Positions 36,459 through 47,955 of a stretch of DNA of 64,000 bases are shown here, piece by piece (the stretch's first letter is position 1; each line of letters starts with the position of its first letter). A model generated the notes under the pieces. That model searched no databases. It saw only the letters and a list, made by a program, of their open reading frames with translations, and was not told the origin of the DNA. The DNA lies in NCBI GenBank assembly GCA_965153455.1, contig OZ234493.1:17226213-17290212 (forward strand). Reading direction: 5' to 3'. Both the position numbers and the translations under genes were made by a program. This DNA is from Sphagnum compactum (taxonomy: Eukaryota > Bryophyta > Sphagnopsida > Sphagnales).

Positions 36459-38221
36459 CTGTGAGAAGAGCAATATAAACAGAAGAGTTGGAATGCCAAT
36501 TTCAACACATTTCCCGACCTGCCATACAAGACCAAAGGCTCAGTTGATATAAACATATACACTTCTAAATCATGTGGTATATAAAACATGAGGAAGTGAA
36601 AAGAAAAGTTGCTGTGCAATGTAAGGATGCAAAAAGAAAGATTGTTGTGCAATGTGAGGAAGTGAGAAAATTGCATCACTGTAGTAGACCTGAAGGATGA
36701 TCAGAAGGACACTCACTATCGGTACAACCTAACATGAAAACTGTGATCATAACAGAATTGAGTCTTGTGGAGGGTGAGAAAGAAGATGGCATAACCCTGG
36801 AAATCCATATTCGAGGAGACCCAAGCCCACTATAGCTGTGACAGGAGCTATAACAATGGGACTTATATACCTGCACCCACCAATTGTGCGGGTTTAGGTA
36901 GTGGTTTTGAGATGACTGTGAAACATGATGAGAATGCAACTCAGATCCGACTTTGTGTATTTCTTCAACTGTGTGTTTCAAACGGATTTTAGGCATGAAT
37001 GATGATGATGACCTAGCCAGTGAGCTTGATCAATCCGGTCTAGGGCAATAGATTCAAAACCTTTAAGCAAGTAAGCAAGCAACCTGCTTTCATTACCTGG
37101 CAGCTATGCCCCATAGGCTGCTGAATCCGAGTATGATGTTGAGCACTGAACCTGCGATGAAAGCTCCTTGTATCGCTCTCATTGCGTGTCGAAATCTCTG
37201 GAAAGCGAAAGGAGAAAAAAAAATCCTTGTTTGTTATTAATGTTTCAAAGGCACAGAGACACAGAGAGAGAGAGACCGCAGAAGTACAAGTTGAATGGAG
37301 AATTCTTCAAGTCGGAGGTTCCGGGAGTGTGTGCTACCATAAGAGGTGGATAATCTGTTACCTCATGCGGGTCAGGAATGTCGATGATACGAGGAGCATT
37401 GACGATGGAAAGCGTGATCGGCAGAAAATAGAAGGAGTTTCCCATAACTACCGGCAATCTTGAACCCAGTACAGTCTGCAACAAAGTATTGATCCCGGAA
37501 ACAAAAAGTGCGCTCTGCACAACTCGTGCTAAATCACTCTGCAACAAACAAGACAGACAGAGAAAACACAACAACAAAAACAACAAACAATCTTACCACA
37601 ATGTCCGCACAAAACAGACCACAACAAAGCAGTAGCAAAGAAGAGCTTCTTGATGCGCATTTCATGGCAAAGAAAGTACAAAAAGAAGATCAAGATCTTT
37701 CTAAACCTTTATTTTCTATGTCTGTCTGTGAGTGTTTCTCCAGAAGAACATACTGAGTGTCCATTAATATTAAAAATGACAAGAGATGGAATCAGCACTG
37801 TCGTCCCAAGCATGGTGAAGCAGTGCTGGAAACCTAAGATGATTGCTTCTCCTGCACACAAAAATCGGCAACTTCTTCCAAATCACAACTAGGAAAATAA
37901 AAACAAACAAACAAAGAACCTCATACAACAGCAGCAGCAGCTCATCTCTTTACAAAACCAACTCTGTACATAAGAAAAAACTGTGCTACTTCTTTTCCAA
38001 GCTTCCACCACCAAGAGAGCATCATCTTCACAACATAAACAAAGCAAAACCAGACAAGACAACAAAACGCAAATCTGCCAAGAACGAATCACGACTTCTT
38101 TACCCCATCGAGGATTGTCATTGATACAATAAGCGAGATTAGGAAGCTGCTCCAACGCATGGTGATGCAAATCCTCCAGCTTCACCATCTTCGGAGGAAC
38201 TAAGATAGGCGGATCCGCCAT
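36459..38221 (-). pseudogene. Nucleobase-ascorbate transporter (NAT), N-terminal half only
   Basis: Six exons match the front of a plant NAT/NCS2 membrane transporter. E1 38221-38104 runs from ATG (MADPPIL) to CINDNPRWG. E2 is 37851-37754 (EAIILGFQHCFTMLGTTVLI). E3 is 37538-37362 (LFVSGINTLLQTVLGSRLPV). E4 is 37197-37097 (MRAIQGAFIAGS). E5 is 36870-36796 (YISPIVIAP to GLLEYGFPG). E6 is 36518-36459 (GKCVEIGIPTLLFILLFSQ). Joins E1 to E5 are GT-AG and in phase. The E5-E6 join is out by one base, as if a G was lost at the donor. About 210 residues are present against roughly 530 usually, so the later membrane segments and the NAT signature region are gone. The next recognisable coding sequence downstream, only about 190 bases away, is the PRP40C relic, so a breakpoint lies at 36270-36458. 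Confidence 0.8.
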
Positions 38222-38224
38222 TAC

Positions 38225-38480
38225 TCCCAACAACAACAATAACACAAAAAACTAACAATAGAACTCTCTCTCTCTCGTCAAAATACAAACTTGCAACGAG
38301 CTCTACACTCTCGTCGTCGAGCGCGCAACACAAAATGCAAACTGCGTGAGCTCCAAGAGAAGCAAAGCGAAGAGAAAGGAACGGGTAAGAAAGACGCACA
38401 GTGCAGTGCAAATAGGGGAGGAGAGAGAGAGAGAGGAAAAAAGAAAGAAAAAAAGAAAAGGAACGAAAAAATAAAGAAAT
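38225..38480 (-). promoter_or_regulatory. CT/GA-rich region upstream of the NAT start
   Basis: Short CT runs (38263-38277) and GA runs (38418-38435) lie directly before the NAT initiation codon. This resembles plant GA-rich leaders and core promoters. No TATA-like element at a convincing distance was identified. Inference from position only. Confidence 0.25.
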
Positions 38481-38642
38481 TGGAAATTGTCTTCCTCACA
38501 CTAGGTACGCACTGAGCACACCCCCTGGGGTATATTTTATATAATTTATATGGAACAATATAAATGAAATGGTGTATTGATTTGCTTGCTAGAAAATTTT
38601 GCAACTATTATAAAAGGCCTAGCTATCTAGCGAATAAACACC

Positions 38643-40749
38643 TAGCTATTCGAAGGATTCATCACTGGATCCCGCCTCGTCATTAACATCTATGGTGCCA
38701 CCGCGATAAGTCAAACGCAAAGCACCTTCAAGCGGGCCCATTTTTCCTTTCCCTCGCCTTCTGATGCAACTTTTTTTTCTCATTGATTCGTTCAAAGCCT
38801 CGTTGATTCGAGACAAATCAGCTTGTCGAGTCACATAATAGGTCAACGTCTGCTTCCTAAGGTACAACGCACAGCCCAATTGTCGTCTTCGGTCTAGGAC
38901 GGGCATTGTGCAATGCTGAAGCCACCCAGATCGGAACAGGATGATTGTCCCATGTCGGGGTTTGAAAAACATTCTGTGCGCAGGAAATGTAAATTCCCCT
39001 CCGGATTCTGCTTCTCCTGTTCAAGCTCCAAACATGTTCACAATTGTGGGGTGTCAAGATGGAGTCCGACAAATTAAATTCCTTTTTTTTTTTGCTTTTC
39101 CAAAAAGCTCGAAACCTTATGCAGCAAAGCACACTTACCTTGTAAGAACCAGGAAATCACAGAATTAGACAAGTCCCTGTTCGTGTGCGGCGTCGAATGG
39201 TAGTTCTCCGTGATTGCCATCGCCGTAAAACAAGTCCTCCCGATCCGAGAAGTGCCAAAAGGTAATTGTTCCGGGAAGAAGTTGTCTAATTCTTGGAGCC
39301 AGGATGTCAACTGGGGACGCAGATTCTTCTCCACAAACTCGGTGGCCCAAGCATCTGCGGAGCGTTCCAATTCTTCTTGCGAGCAAACTTCCTTGTTTTT
39401 AGCATTTTTTGTAGGGTGCTGGTACCTAAAGAAAAGAAAACCAGGCATCATAAGAAAAGAGGTTATTTAAATTATAGCATGCATAAACTGAGTTTGGGCA
39501 GTGGAAGGGTGCAGACCTATCCACAGTAAGATCGAAACGGCAAAATCTATGCTCGAACAGCGCCATTCTAGACTCCCGAGAACAGGACCGGGAGATAGTG
39601 CCGCCGTGCCGAAACAAATAACCCAATGTTTGAAGATGCTCCGACGCTTCGGTAGAGGGAACAAACCCATGCAAATGGATTGCCACCATTTCTCCGTGGT
39701 AAATGAGCATGCAATCTTCACTCAGTTTTTTGAAATCACGGAGATTGGGATATGTTCCCTTGTTTTGCCCTTCGTCGGAAATTGTGTGTCCGAGCCCTAT
39801 CACTTGCCGCATGGAGCCAGGGACACTGTGCCCTTCGCTGCGAAAATGTCGGATGATCTAAGCACTCTCACCGGGACCCCAATATTTCGTAGAATGCAAT
39901 TTGATATTCCTGCGAGGAATCCACAAGATATAGTGAGATGGATTACGATTCCGAGCGAGTGTTAAATCAAAAACACAATTATCCATTCAGCTTTTACGAG
40001 ATTTTAGAAATGCTAACCAATCGCAAGGCTCCTCCACCATCACAATGCCATCCGATCCATCGACCGCTTGCAATGCATCCCCGTCTCTCGTCGCCAATGG
40101 TCTGGGCTCTTGCCACAACGCAAGGGCTCCGAGCCCAGAAAGTTGACCCTGTCACATAGCAACATCCATTGACGAGATTGCTCGGACAGCAAATGCATCA
40201 AAATAAAAAACATTGGTGTAGAAAAGGAAGCCATACCTGCGGCGCAGCCTTCAATGCTTGCTTGATTACTTGCTTCAAGCAAGTTCTGCCTTTCTTGGGA
40301 CCGTTTAAAGCCACCCTCTGGCGAAACCTTCCAAACTCCTCAGGCGTGAGGCGTGCGGAAGCATCCAACAATGTCCGATGCAGCAATCCGGAATTGTGTT
40401 GCTCGACATTTGTGCCCGGTAGGAGAGTCCATGCGCATATATCACATCGATGTCCCTCCATAGCCATGGCAACGGCTGTCAGAATACGCACAGGAGAGCA
40501 CCTCAACCAGCACTCCAATTGATTTACCCTTCTTCTCGAAACATAAAAGAATGGAGCTGGAAAAATGCAAAAAAGACGGTCACAGGACGTTTTTTTTTTG
40601 GAATGGAAGGCGGGCACCTCTTGAATGCCAACTGGCTCTAGACCAGCAGTTTCCCGGTTGTAAGTCCAGGTACAAGACCAACTCCTGGATCTAGCCACAA
40701 AATAATTATCACATCCCAACTTTTCTGGAAGAAAGTTCAACATTGTCAT
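38643..40749 (-). CDS. U1-type zinc finger plus 2OG-Fe(II) oxygenase (TET/JBP-like)
   Basis: A spliced gene whose frame I could follow throughout. The 5' exon (40749 to about 40233) holds a C-x2-C-x12-H-x5-H zinc finger (CDICAWTLLPGTNVEQHNSG). A second exon (about 40157-39990) ends at a phase-1 GTAAAA donor and joins in frame at GCAG|GAATATC to the third. A TCTTTAG acceptor leads into YQHPTKNAKN. The oxygenase core reads ENYHSTPHTNRDLSNSVISW, then, across a GTAAGT intron, GGEFTFP, GTIILFRSGWLQHCTMPV and RRRQLGCALYL. This is the double-stranded beta-helix order: first His, GGEF, distal His, 2OG-binding Arg. The first iron motif reads H-T-N, not H-x-D. The protein ends DEAGSSDESFE. Oxidation of a modified base or a protein is plausible; the substrate is unknown. 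One short intron (about 39810-39730) is my guess. Confidence 0.65.
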
Positions 40750-43000
40750 CTCCTCTGAGTGTCACATGATATAAATTCAAACTTGAGATTATTGCGAAAT
40801 TGTTCATGCAAAGTTGAATGTCTGTTTTCAGCCTAATTTCTTGATATCAATTGGTCAGGAGTGGATGGGCTTCAAAGTTAGGACTTAATATCAAAATTGG
40901 CCTTGTAAATTTCTAAGTAATAAAGAACAATTACAGCCACAACAATTCAGATAGGCCCAAACCAACAACTCTACGTACAGACTAAGTTGGAAGTCTAGAA
41001 TCCACAGATGGATAAACCTAGCATGTGGAATGGGCACAACTGCATTAAACTAACCAGGTTCATGAAATGATGATAAGACTAACAGTATGAAGGGAAGTGA
41101 GAGTCTCTCAATTGTTCAGTGACCATCAACAGTAAAATATATGATAGTGATGTTTCTATAACAACATTCCCACTACGTCATCGGCTCCCTACATTGAGTA
41201 TGGGACAATGTAATGAGTAGTCTGCATATTCAAATTTTCAAAACAGATAAGTGCATGACATGGATACACTCTTAATTACAGGTACACTCCTATCCAGCTT
41301 ACTCGATCATAATGCAAGCTGGCTTTATCAAACAAGCAGTCAGTCGGTCATCAAAGACTTCAGCTGCAGCCGAGAAGAAGCTCAAGAGCAGCAGTCAGTC
41401 AGTCACCAAAGACAACAGGTGCAGCTGAGAAGCTCAAAGCTGAGCAGCAGTCAGTTACCAGCCACCAAAGACTTGTGCAAAATGCATAAGAGAAGGTCAA
41501 GAGAAGTCTGACACCAAAAATAGTCTACAAGACGGTGTTGGCGCATTTCCTGTTGAAACAGAAAGTTTTCCTCATTTTGACAGGAAAATGTTTTCAACTC
41601 AGGAGAGATTTCATGAGCTGGCCACAACAATGCTTACACCCGATGTGCCAGTTCCGATCTTGCTGCAATGACTCTCAGTAATGATTCTCATGGGAGTTGA
41701 ACCTCAGTACCTCAATCAGCCGCCCCGTTCTAGACCTCCAAGCCGGCTTCTTATTCACCAGCACAACGGCTCACCACCACATATCAGCAACGCAGCCGCC
41801 GGATATGCTTCACACATCCTCAGCGAGATCCTGTGTTCAACACCTTGCAAATGCACCCTTCAAAAACATCACCCACCACACCCGTAAAAACAAAGAACAA
41901 ACATAGCAAATGCACAAACAAATAAACAAATCGGGGACTCGAACAGAGGAAGAAGAAGAGGAGGAGGAGCATCAGCAGCAGCAGAAGATCTGGGTCTGCA
42001 AAACAGTCACAGCAAACATGCTCAAGTCTGGAATAAATCCCTTGTTGCAAGGAAGATAGCCAGTCAGGAAACTTTACCTTTCTCGAACAGCAAGCAACTA
42101 GCAAGCTAGAAGAACACAAAGGAACCGAGCAGGAGAATACAGTCTGGTGCATTTGGATCCAACGCCAGATCAGGAACTTTCTGCTGTCACCGAAGAAGAC
42201 CTTCAGTACAAGCGGAGAAACTGATGATTCGAGAGAGATCTGATATCACGTAACGTTTCGACGTTCCGTTCAGGATGTTCCGTTCAGGACGTCAATATTG
42301 TCGGTGGAAGACGTAGATCACAGAAATTGCAGGTCCACCGTGAAAGAAACAATTAAGACAACATCACTACAGCAGCTCCGACGGATTCCGGATGATCAAC
42401 GCGTACTCAATATTCCGGCACTTCAGCAATAGTTTCTCCTCCCACCGCTATTAAGCGTCGTAATTACGATTATTATTATCATCACCAAATAAGCCTGCCT
42501 GGTGTCCGATTTCTTGATGAGAGAGACACATGCGGCAGTTGATTCTAAGACAGAAGAAGAAATTTCAACAGCAGCGTGGATTTGAGGCAGCATCGACCAC
42601 GGCAGCTGTTGCGCGGAAACGGACGTGAACGACAGATTGACGGACAGACGGGTGAAGAGTGAACATAATTAGACAGTAGCCAAGTCCATAAAACCCACAT
42701 TTTGGTAGATAGGAAATTATAAAATTGCATTGAGTAAAAGATAAAATGACTTACAGGGAGGACATTATAATTAGATGCAAGCTGAACAAACATGGGTATA
42801 CATTCCAAAAAAATTGTACTATTTTATTTAAATTTTAATTACTTGCGGATGGAAAATTGAAGTCATCTAGTGGACACTTGCAACAATAAGATGACATCTG
42901 ACATTCTGTTGGTTCCAATCAACGGTAGTGTATATTTCATATGCATTACCATAATTTTGCATTAAGGGAATATTTGATTTTATTTTGGGAAAACTGCCAG
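40750..43000. other. No supported gene; short CAGTCAGT repeats
   Basis: Between the oxygenase gene and the LINE block. A degenerate array of GTCAGTC..CAAAGAC words lies at about 41335-41480. A run of purine-rich codons (41945-41990) yields a low-complexity frame only. The stretch may include promoter or leader sequence of the minus-strand oxygenase gene. Confidence 0.4.
41335..41480. repeat. Short degenerate tandem repeat (about 60-bp period)
   Basis: The phrase CAGTCAGTC(G/A)(G/C)TCA(T/C)CAAAGAC followed by an AGCTGAGAAG-type segment occurs about three times at roughly 60-base spacing. Confidence 0.5.
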
Positions 43001-43104
43001 AGGACATAAAATTGCGCGCAAGAAAAGAAGTTGGAGCCACTAGCAGCCTGCCAGCATTTTTTTGTTCAAAACTTTTTTTACCAGAAATTCTGGCAATTTT
43101 TTTT

Positions 43105-44120
43105 CACAAAAGATTTGTTTTTTGAATTTACACCGGGAATAAAAAACCGAAATAATCGCCTTTGGAGATATATATATTTTAAAGGAATTGCAGGGGAAAA
43201 AAATAGGCGGCCCCCTCATAGTCCATCCAGGCGCTTCAAGAGTCCAACTTTTCACAAATGTAACCAATAGGAAGCTGGCACACCCCGTGGGGGGTGGTTT
43301 ATTTTTTACAAATTCATTGTTGGGGGGGGGGGGGGGATGTCACGAAAAGATTTATTAATTTCTTGTTCAAGGTGGGTTTAGGATTAGATTGTGATTGTTT
43401 ATTTTTATTTTTCTCTCTTCATCCTCTTGGCCCCTTGAACAAGGTTTAATTTTGATATTGAAGTTTCTAACGTTTGGGCTATTTGACTAGAATGGGAGTG
43501 GAGGTATGCGAGGATCGTTTTTTTCTGGGGAAGAGATGTGGGACAAGAGGTGAATGTTATTTTAGGAAAATGGACGGGCGGAGGTGTTGAAATGGTAAAC
43601 TTTTTTTCCATAGATTGCGAGAGGTCAACGATATATATATATTTCGGCGAGGGGGTTTTGTGTTGAAAGAACAATTTTTAAAATTATTTTTTGGGGGTTT
43701 TGTTTTGTACATCTCCCAAAGGATTTGTTTTTGTGGCTTTTTTTTTTCGGTTATCATGAGACCACAGGCTATTCCACTTTGGATTTTTTCCTTTCTTCTT
43801 ATCTTCCTTTTTTTTCTTCTATTTTTTCTTCGACTTTTAAAAGGCATTTTCTTCCCCCTTTTTTCGTCCTCCCCTCTTTCTCCGGAATCCTCATTTTTCC
43901 CCCTTTTCCATATTCTTCTTCTTACCGAATGTTTCTTATCGTTTTTTTGTCGTATTTCTTGGTTTTACTTATTCATTTATTTTTATTTATTTGTCTAATT
44001 TTTATCATTTATTTTTCTTTTCCTATTTTTTTCAATTTGTCGTAGTATATTTTCTTTATCCTTCGATCCTTTTCTTGGGTTTGCAAGATGCAGGGAAGGA
44101 ATAGCAAGGAACAAGTACAA
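43105..44120. repeat. Segmental repeat, copy 1 (two modules)
   Basis: Module one (about 43105-43440, starting near TTTTTTGAATTTACACC) recurs at 54670-55000. Module two (about 43500-44120, from GAGGATCG through a long T-rich tract ending near TTTGCAAGATG) recurs at 54030-54640 and 55015-55625. The T-rich half gives hydrophobic open frames in all copies. These are composition artefacts, not membrane proteins. The module order differs between loci. Confidence 0.85.
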
Positions 44121-44127
44121 AACGAAT

Positions 44128-44470
44128 AGCAAGGAACAAATCCGGAAGTAATGTGCCAGTTGCTCGACTCACTGGTACGCCCAATACTGAGCCATGCATG
44201 CGAGGTGTGGACAGGTTGAACAGGGGCGAAAGGGTTGCAACAAGTAGAACAAGTACAAAGAATGTTCCTGAGAGGAATATTGGGGGTGAATAAAACAACA
44301 AGCACTTTTGCTGTGTCGGGTGAGTTTGGAAGGTATCGAGGGGAGCATTTGTGGCAACAAACTCTCAAGTATTATCATAGTTATGACATTCTTGGTGCAA
44401 GAATGTTATGGAAGCCCAAAGAAGCAATAATTTCAACGAAATTTATAGATCAACCAGTGTAATTTGGTAA
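44128..44470 (+). mobile_element. LINE ORF2 C-terminal fragment, copy 1
   Basis: Broken frames read LLDSLVRPILSHACEVWT, then QVEQVQRMFLRGILGVNKTT and FAVSGEFGRYRGEHLW. This is the region after the reverse-transcriptase domain in plant non-LTR retrotransposons (S-L-V-x-P-I-L-x-x-x-C-E-V-W, then V-Q-x-x-F-L-R-x-x-L-G-V). A frameshift separates the two parts. A second copy is at 55640-55960. No intact element is present. Confidence 0.7.
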
Positions 44471-45391
44471 ACATTCGCGAGTCAAGAATGTTTTGACAAG
44501 GTGCTAAATGAAGAATTTTAAAAAAATTTAATGTGTAAAATGAAGAATGTCATCACCACTAGGGTAGGAGAAGCCTCCTACATGGTACCCTCGGACTCCA
44601 GGGGGGTCAACTTCTCTCTCGAAGAGAGCTTCACCAAGCATGACAGAAGGCCAGGAAAGAATGATGTCATTGGGCGCTCCCCATTTTTGCCAGATGTGAT
44701 AGTGACATACAGAACTCTTGGTCGGGGCACTACAGTCGATAATGTCAGGCTGTTTTAGCGTAATGTTTGAGGTTCCAAACTCGAAGGTCTTCGTGTTATT
44801 GCCGTAGGTGAAGTGTTTATTCGATTTATTAATCATTCCATTGCCCTATAGTTTGAGGGGGCCTTTCAAAAGTACTTATCCCCCCATCGGTTTGGAATAT
44901 TGACCCCTGAAGGCTACGAGACCATCATTTTTGGCATTAGAGTCTTCCTCAACCGACACCCTGATTGGGTCATGATGCAAGTTGACGTCAAAAGCGTTTT
45001 TAATAACGTTTCTAACTTCCGGTCCGAGCATTACACTCATAAGGTCAGAGGCCGGAGGCCGTTTGACGACAACAAGAACCCAGCATAATAATGCCAGGCT
45101 ATTTCATAGTTATGACATTCTTCATTTTGCACATTAAAATTCTTTAAAATTCTTCATTTAGCACTGCGCAGGGTGGTCGACTCATTGAATCATTCACGTA
45201 AAAGGTTGTTTTGGCAGGTCGTTGATATATACTTGAATCGCATAACCCTTGTTCCCATCATAACATTCTTTACCTGCGAAGGTTACCAAATTACACTGGT
45301 TGATCTATAAATTTTTTTAAAATTCTTTAAAATTCTTGCTTCTTTGGGCTTCCATAACATTCTCGCACCAAGAATGTCATAACTATGTGTC
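44374..45391. mobile_element. Foldback unit with LINE reverse-transcriptase scrap in the centre
   Basis: The left side (44374-44480, CATAGTTATGACATTCTTGG) recurs as its reverse complement at about 45275-45391. An inner pair (44503-44555 and 45117-45169, around AAATGAAGAATTTTAAA) is also inverted. The pairs nest, so the whole region can fold back on itself. The centre includes a frame reading NRHPDWVMMQVDVKSVFNN at about 44940-45010, a reverse-transcriptase motif A-like segment (V-D-V-K-x-x-F-N). At 55870-56250 only one side of the structure is present. Confidence 0.65.
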
Positions 45392-45394
45392 AGG

Positions 45395-46003
45395 GGAGTA
45401 CACATGCCTATCCAATAAAGGTTTTAGCACTGTGGACTATTTTCTTACGACAGCTGACCAATTAGAGGGGGTCAAGCGCTTAGAGGTTAACTGCGATGAA
45501 AAGTACTCAGGTCACAAAGATGCGCACTCTGATCATAGACCATCGGTACTTACAATCACACAACAGTGGCAACCCCCTCCTGGTCAGCAAAAGGCAATCA
45601 AACACCTACCAGGTTTATGACACTGCCAAAGTGGCCAAGTTTAGCATGAGTGTATAGCATAACATCGGTGTCTGGGCAAGCACTTGATGCATCTGACGTA
45701 CAAACAACAGTCAATTTGTTACAACAGTGCATCACACAATCTGCAGAAGAAGTGTTTGGAAATAGACAAGTGGCCTTAGGAAAAGCAATAAAGCACAGCC
45801 ATAAACCCTGGTTTGACACAGAATGTCGCCAGACTAAAAGCCAGTTTGCTAAATTGTCACATGCACACACAGATAGGCAGGTCAGACTTAAACAAATGAA
45901 ACAATTGTACAAAAGGAAGAAACGTGCTTATGATGTGCTCAAGGCTAAACAGCTATGTGGTTTAGCGAAGGCGGATCCTGCAGCATTCTGGAAACGTTTT
46001 TAA
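45395..46003 (+). mobile_element. LINE ORF2 endonuclease-end and linker fragment
   Basis: The frame reads GEYTCLSNKGFSTVDYFL and then DAHSDHRPSVLTI, matching the end of an APE-type endonuclease (S-x-I-D-Y-x-L ... S-D-H-R-P). After a frameshift near 45620-45650 it continues HKPWFDTECRQTKSQ and ADPAAFWKRF, the linker between endonuclease and reverse transcriptase. It ends abruptly at 46003. In a whole element this piece precedes the RT region; here it follows RT and C-terminal scraps, so the order is scrambled. Confidence 0.7.
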
Positions 46004-47950
46004 TAATGTTTCTAACTCCCGGTTTCTAACGTTTCTAACAACTAAATTGAACAAATGCTATCATAGCTTAATGAATTCAGCACCCGATGCCAAATTAATA
46101 AATAATTAATTAAAATGCATTTTGGCACATGTACAGTAGTATAATATTTTCCAAAATTTCTGAATTATGATTTTAGAATGTTTAATACTTCCAACATGAA
46201 TGGGGATGTTAATATTTTGCATCCATGTTTCAATACATATACATGGACATGTGAACTACATTTCTTGATTTTTGTTCATAGTTGGAGCCATTTTGGGATA
46301 ATTTGATAGGTGGTAACTTAAATTGATGTTGAAATGTTTGGATGAACTTATACAAAAATAACCTTAATGTATTATGAAAATATGATTTTGATAACTTTTA
46401 AGGAATATGATGAATATAAAGTATTGAAAAATCATTTCAACATGATAACCAATGTTTTTGGTTGCCTGAAGACTCTAAAATGAATTTCAAATCATTTGAA
46501 CCTGACATTTTGATGGGAATCTTTTTATGTGCATCTTTACATAATAGCATGGAACATCTTTTGGGTCATAAGAATTTTTAAAAAATTAAAGTTGATTTTT
46601 AAAATATTTTGTAAATTATTTTATTTTTAAGGGCTTGGCCTTGGTGCAAATGGCTCCTTTTACTTAATTTGGACCAATTTGCCTTTATGTTTTTGACTAA
46701 GATTTGTAACATATATAAAACTAAGTGGAAACATATTATGGAATTGAATTTGACTTTCAAAATTGGAACATGAACCTAGAAAGCGTTTTTTATTTTCTTA
46801 AATAACCGAACCCAAAATATTGTTTTTTTGAACAAAATTATTTTCTTATTCTACAACATGTGTGGAAGCCGCCCTCGTAATACAATAATTCCTAACCGGG
46901 CCAACTCGATGACATAAATAAATAAATAATTTAGAAACACTTTGTCAAAATTTTAGAAAAAAAAAAAACCCAAATCAAAACACAAGATAAATTTCGAAAC
47001 TTACGAGTGGGCTTAGCCTAACTTAGAGATTATTATTAAATTTTTTGAAATATTTGGATCGCGGCTCCGGAAACCTTTTTTCTTTTTTTTTAATATTAAT
47101 TATTTCCATTATTTTCCTATCTGCGCTGCAACCAATTTTGGCTAAGTCCTCTTGCCAACCCACGTACCTGGTATATTTGGGGGGAAAAAAAACACCGCCG
47201 CCCACCTTCACACTACGAAAGATGGATGATAAGTGGTCAGGAAACAGTTTTCTATTGGTTTTCAGTTCCCTTTTTAAAAACTGGTTGCTTTTTTAAAACC
47301 GCACTCAACGGATGTTGTGCCAGTGGGTTTTGTTGTAGGGGAGGTTCCGCCCGAGCGTGTTCTCCCGAGGGAGGGGCACCCCAGGATGTTCCCAAACCTC
47401 AGGAGAACGCATGAGCATGGGAACCTCCCCTTAAATAAACAACTCTCTTTTTATTTCCTCACATACCTCAGAGCACTAGTGGAGTTGCTCTTAGTACCTG
47501 CCAGTCATTTGAGCTGATTTTCAACCAGTTTTGTGATTGGAAATTGGAAAATAGTTGGGCCCAAATATGAGCCCATTTGGGAGGTATTTATATTTACATC
47601 ATTGTTATTAATTGGCAACCCCTTTTCTTGAGCTTTTCTTCAACAGAAATATACATGTTTGTGATTTCTCCTGCTTGATAACAAATTGAAGCACATTAAA
47701 ACAGAGAGCTTCACTCATCTTTTTTCACAGTAGGGAGGGACTTACTCCAGGATGTCATCCAGACTAGAATTACAAAACTGTGCCATGAGCATTCCCGTCT
47801 CCACAGCCCTGTTTCTGCCCCCCAGCCCCCCAACTGCCTCCAGCAAAGCCCCCAAACGATGGTTTTGGGGACCAAGCGACAGACACAAAATGGCAATGAA
47901 TCAGTTTGGTAGATATCAGATATGCACTTTCTATCTGTAACTACCCTAGA
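46004..47950. other. AT-rich stretch with a possible MITE relic
   Basis: 46000-47000 is AT-rich with no gene. At 47215-47290 the sequence GATGGATGATAAGTGGTC and the following AACAGTTTTCTATTGG resemble part of the MITE interior at 12130-12170 (GATGAATGATAAGTGTTC, TAGTTTTCTGTTGG), so a degraded third copy is likely. 47320-47470 has an open frame with no recognised motif. Confidence 0.45.
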
Positions 47951-47955
47951 GATTC

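Noticed and set aside
36855-36885. A GCACCCACCAATT word resembling the MITE terminus (also near 31115)
   Set aside because: Only the short word is shared; the rest of the terminus and the body are absent, and at 36.87 kb it straddles a NAT splice acceptor.
43615-44045. Hydrophobic frames that look like membrane proteins (also at 54226-54624 and 55064-55630)
   Set aside because: They come from a T-rich repeat module present three times, with length changes that shift the frame between copies.
44528-44836. A 102-codon minus-strand frame conserved at 56023-56211
   Set aside because: It lies within the duplicated foldback/LINE block and a plus-strand frame is equally conserved. Conservation reflects the duplication.
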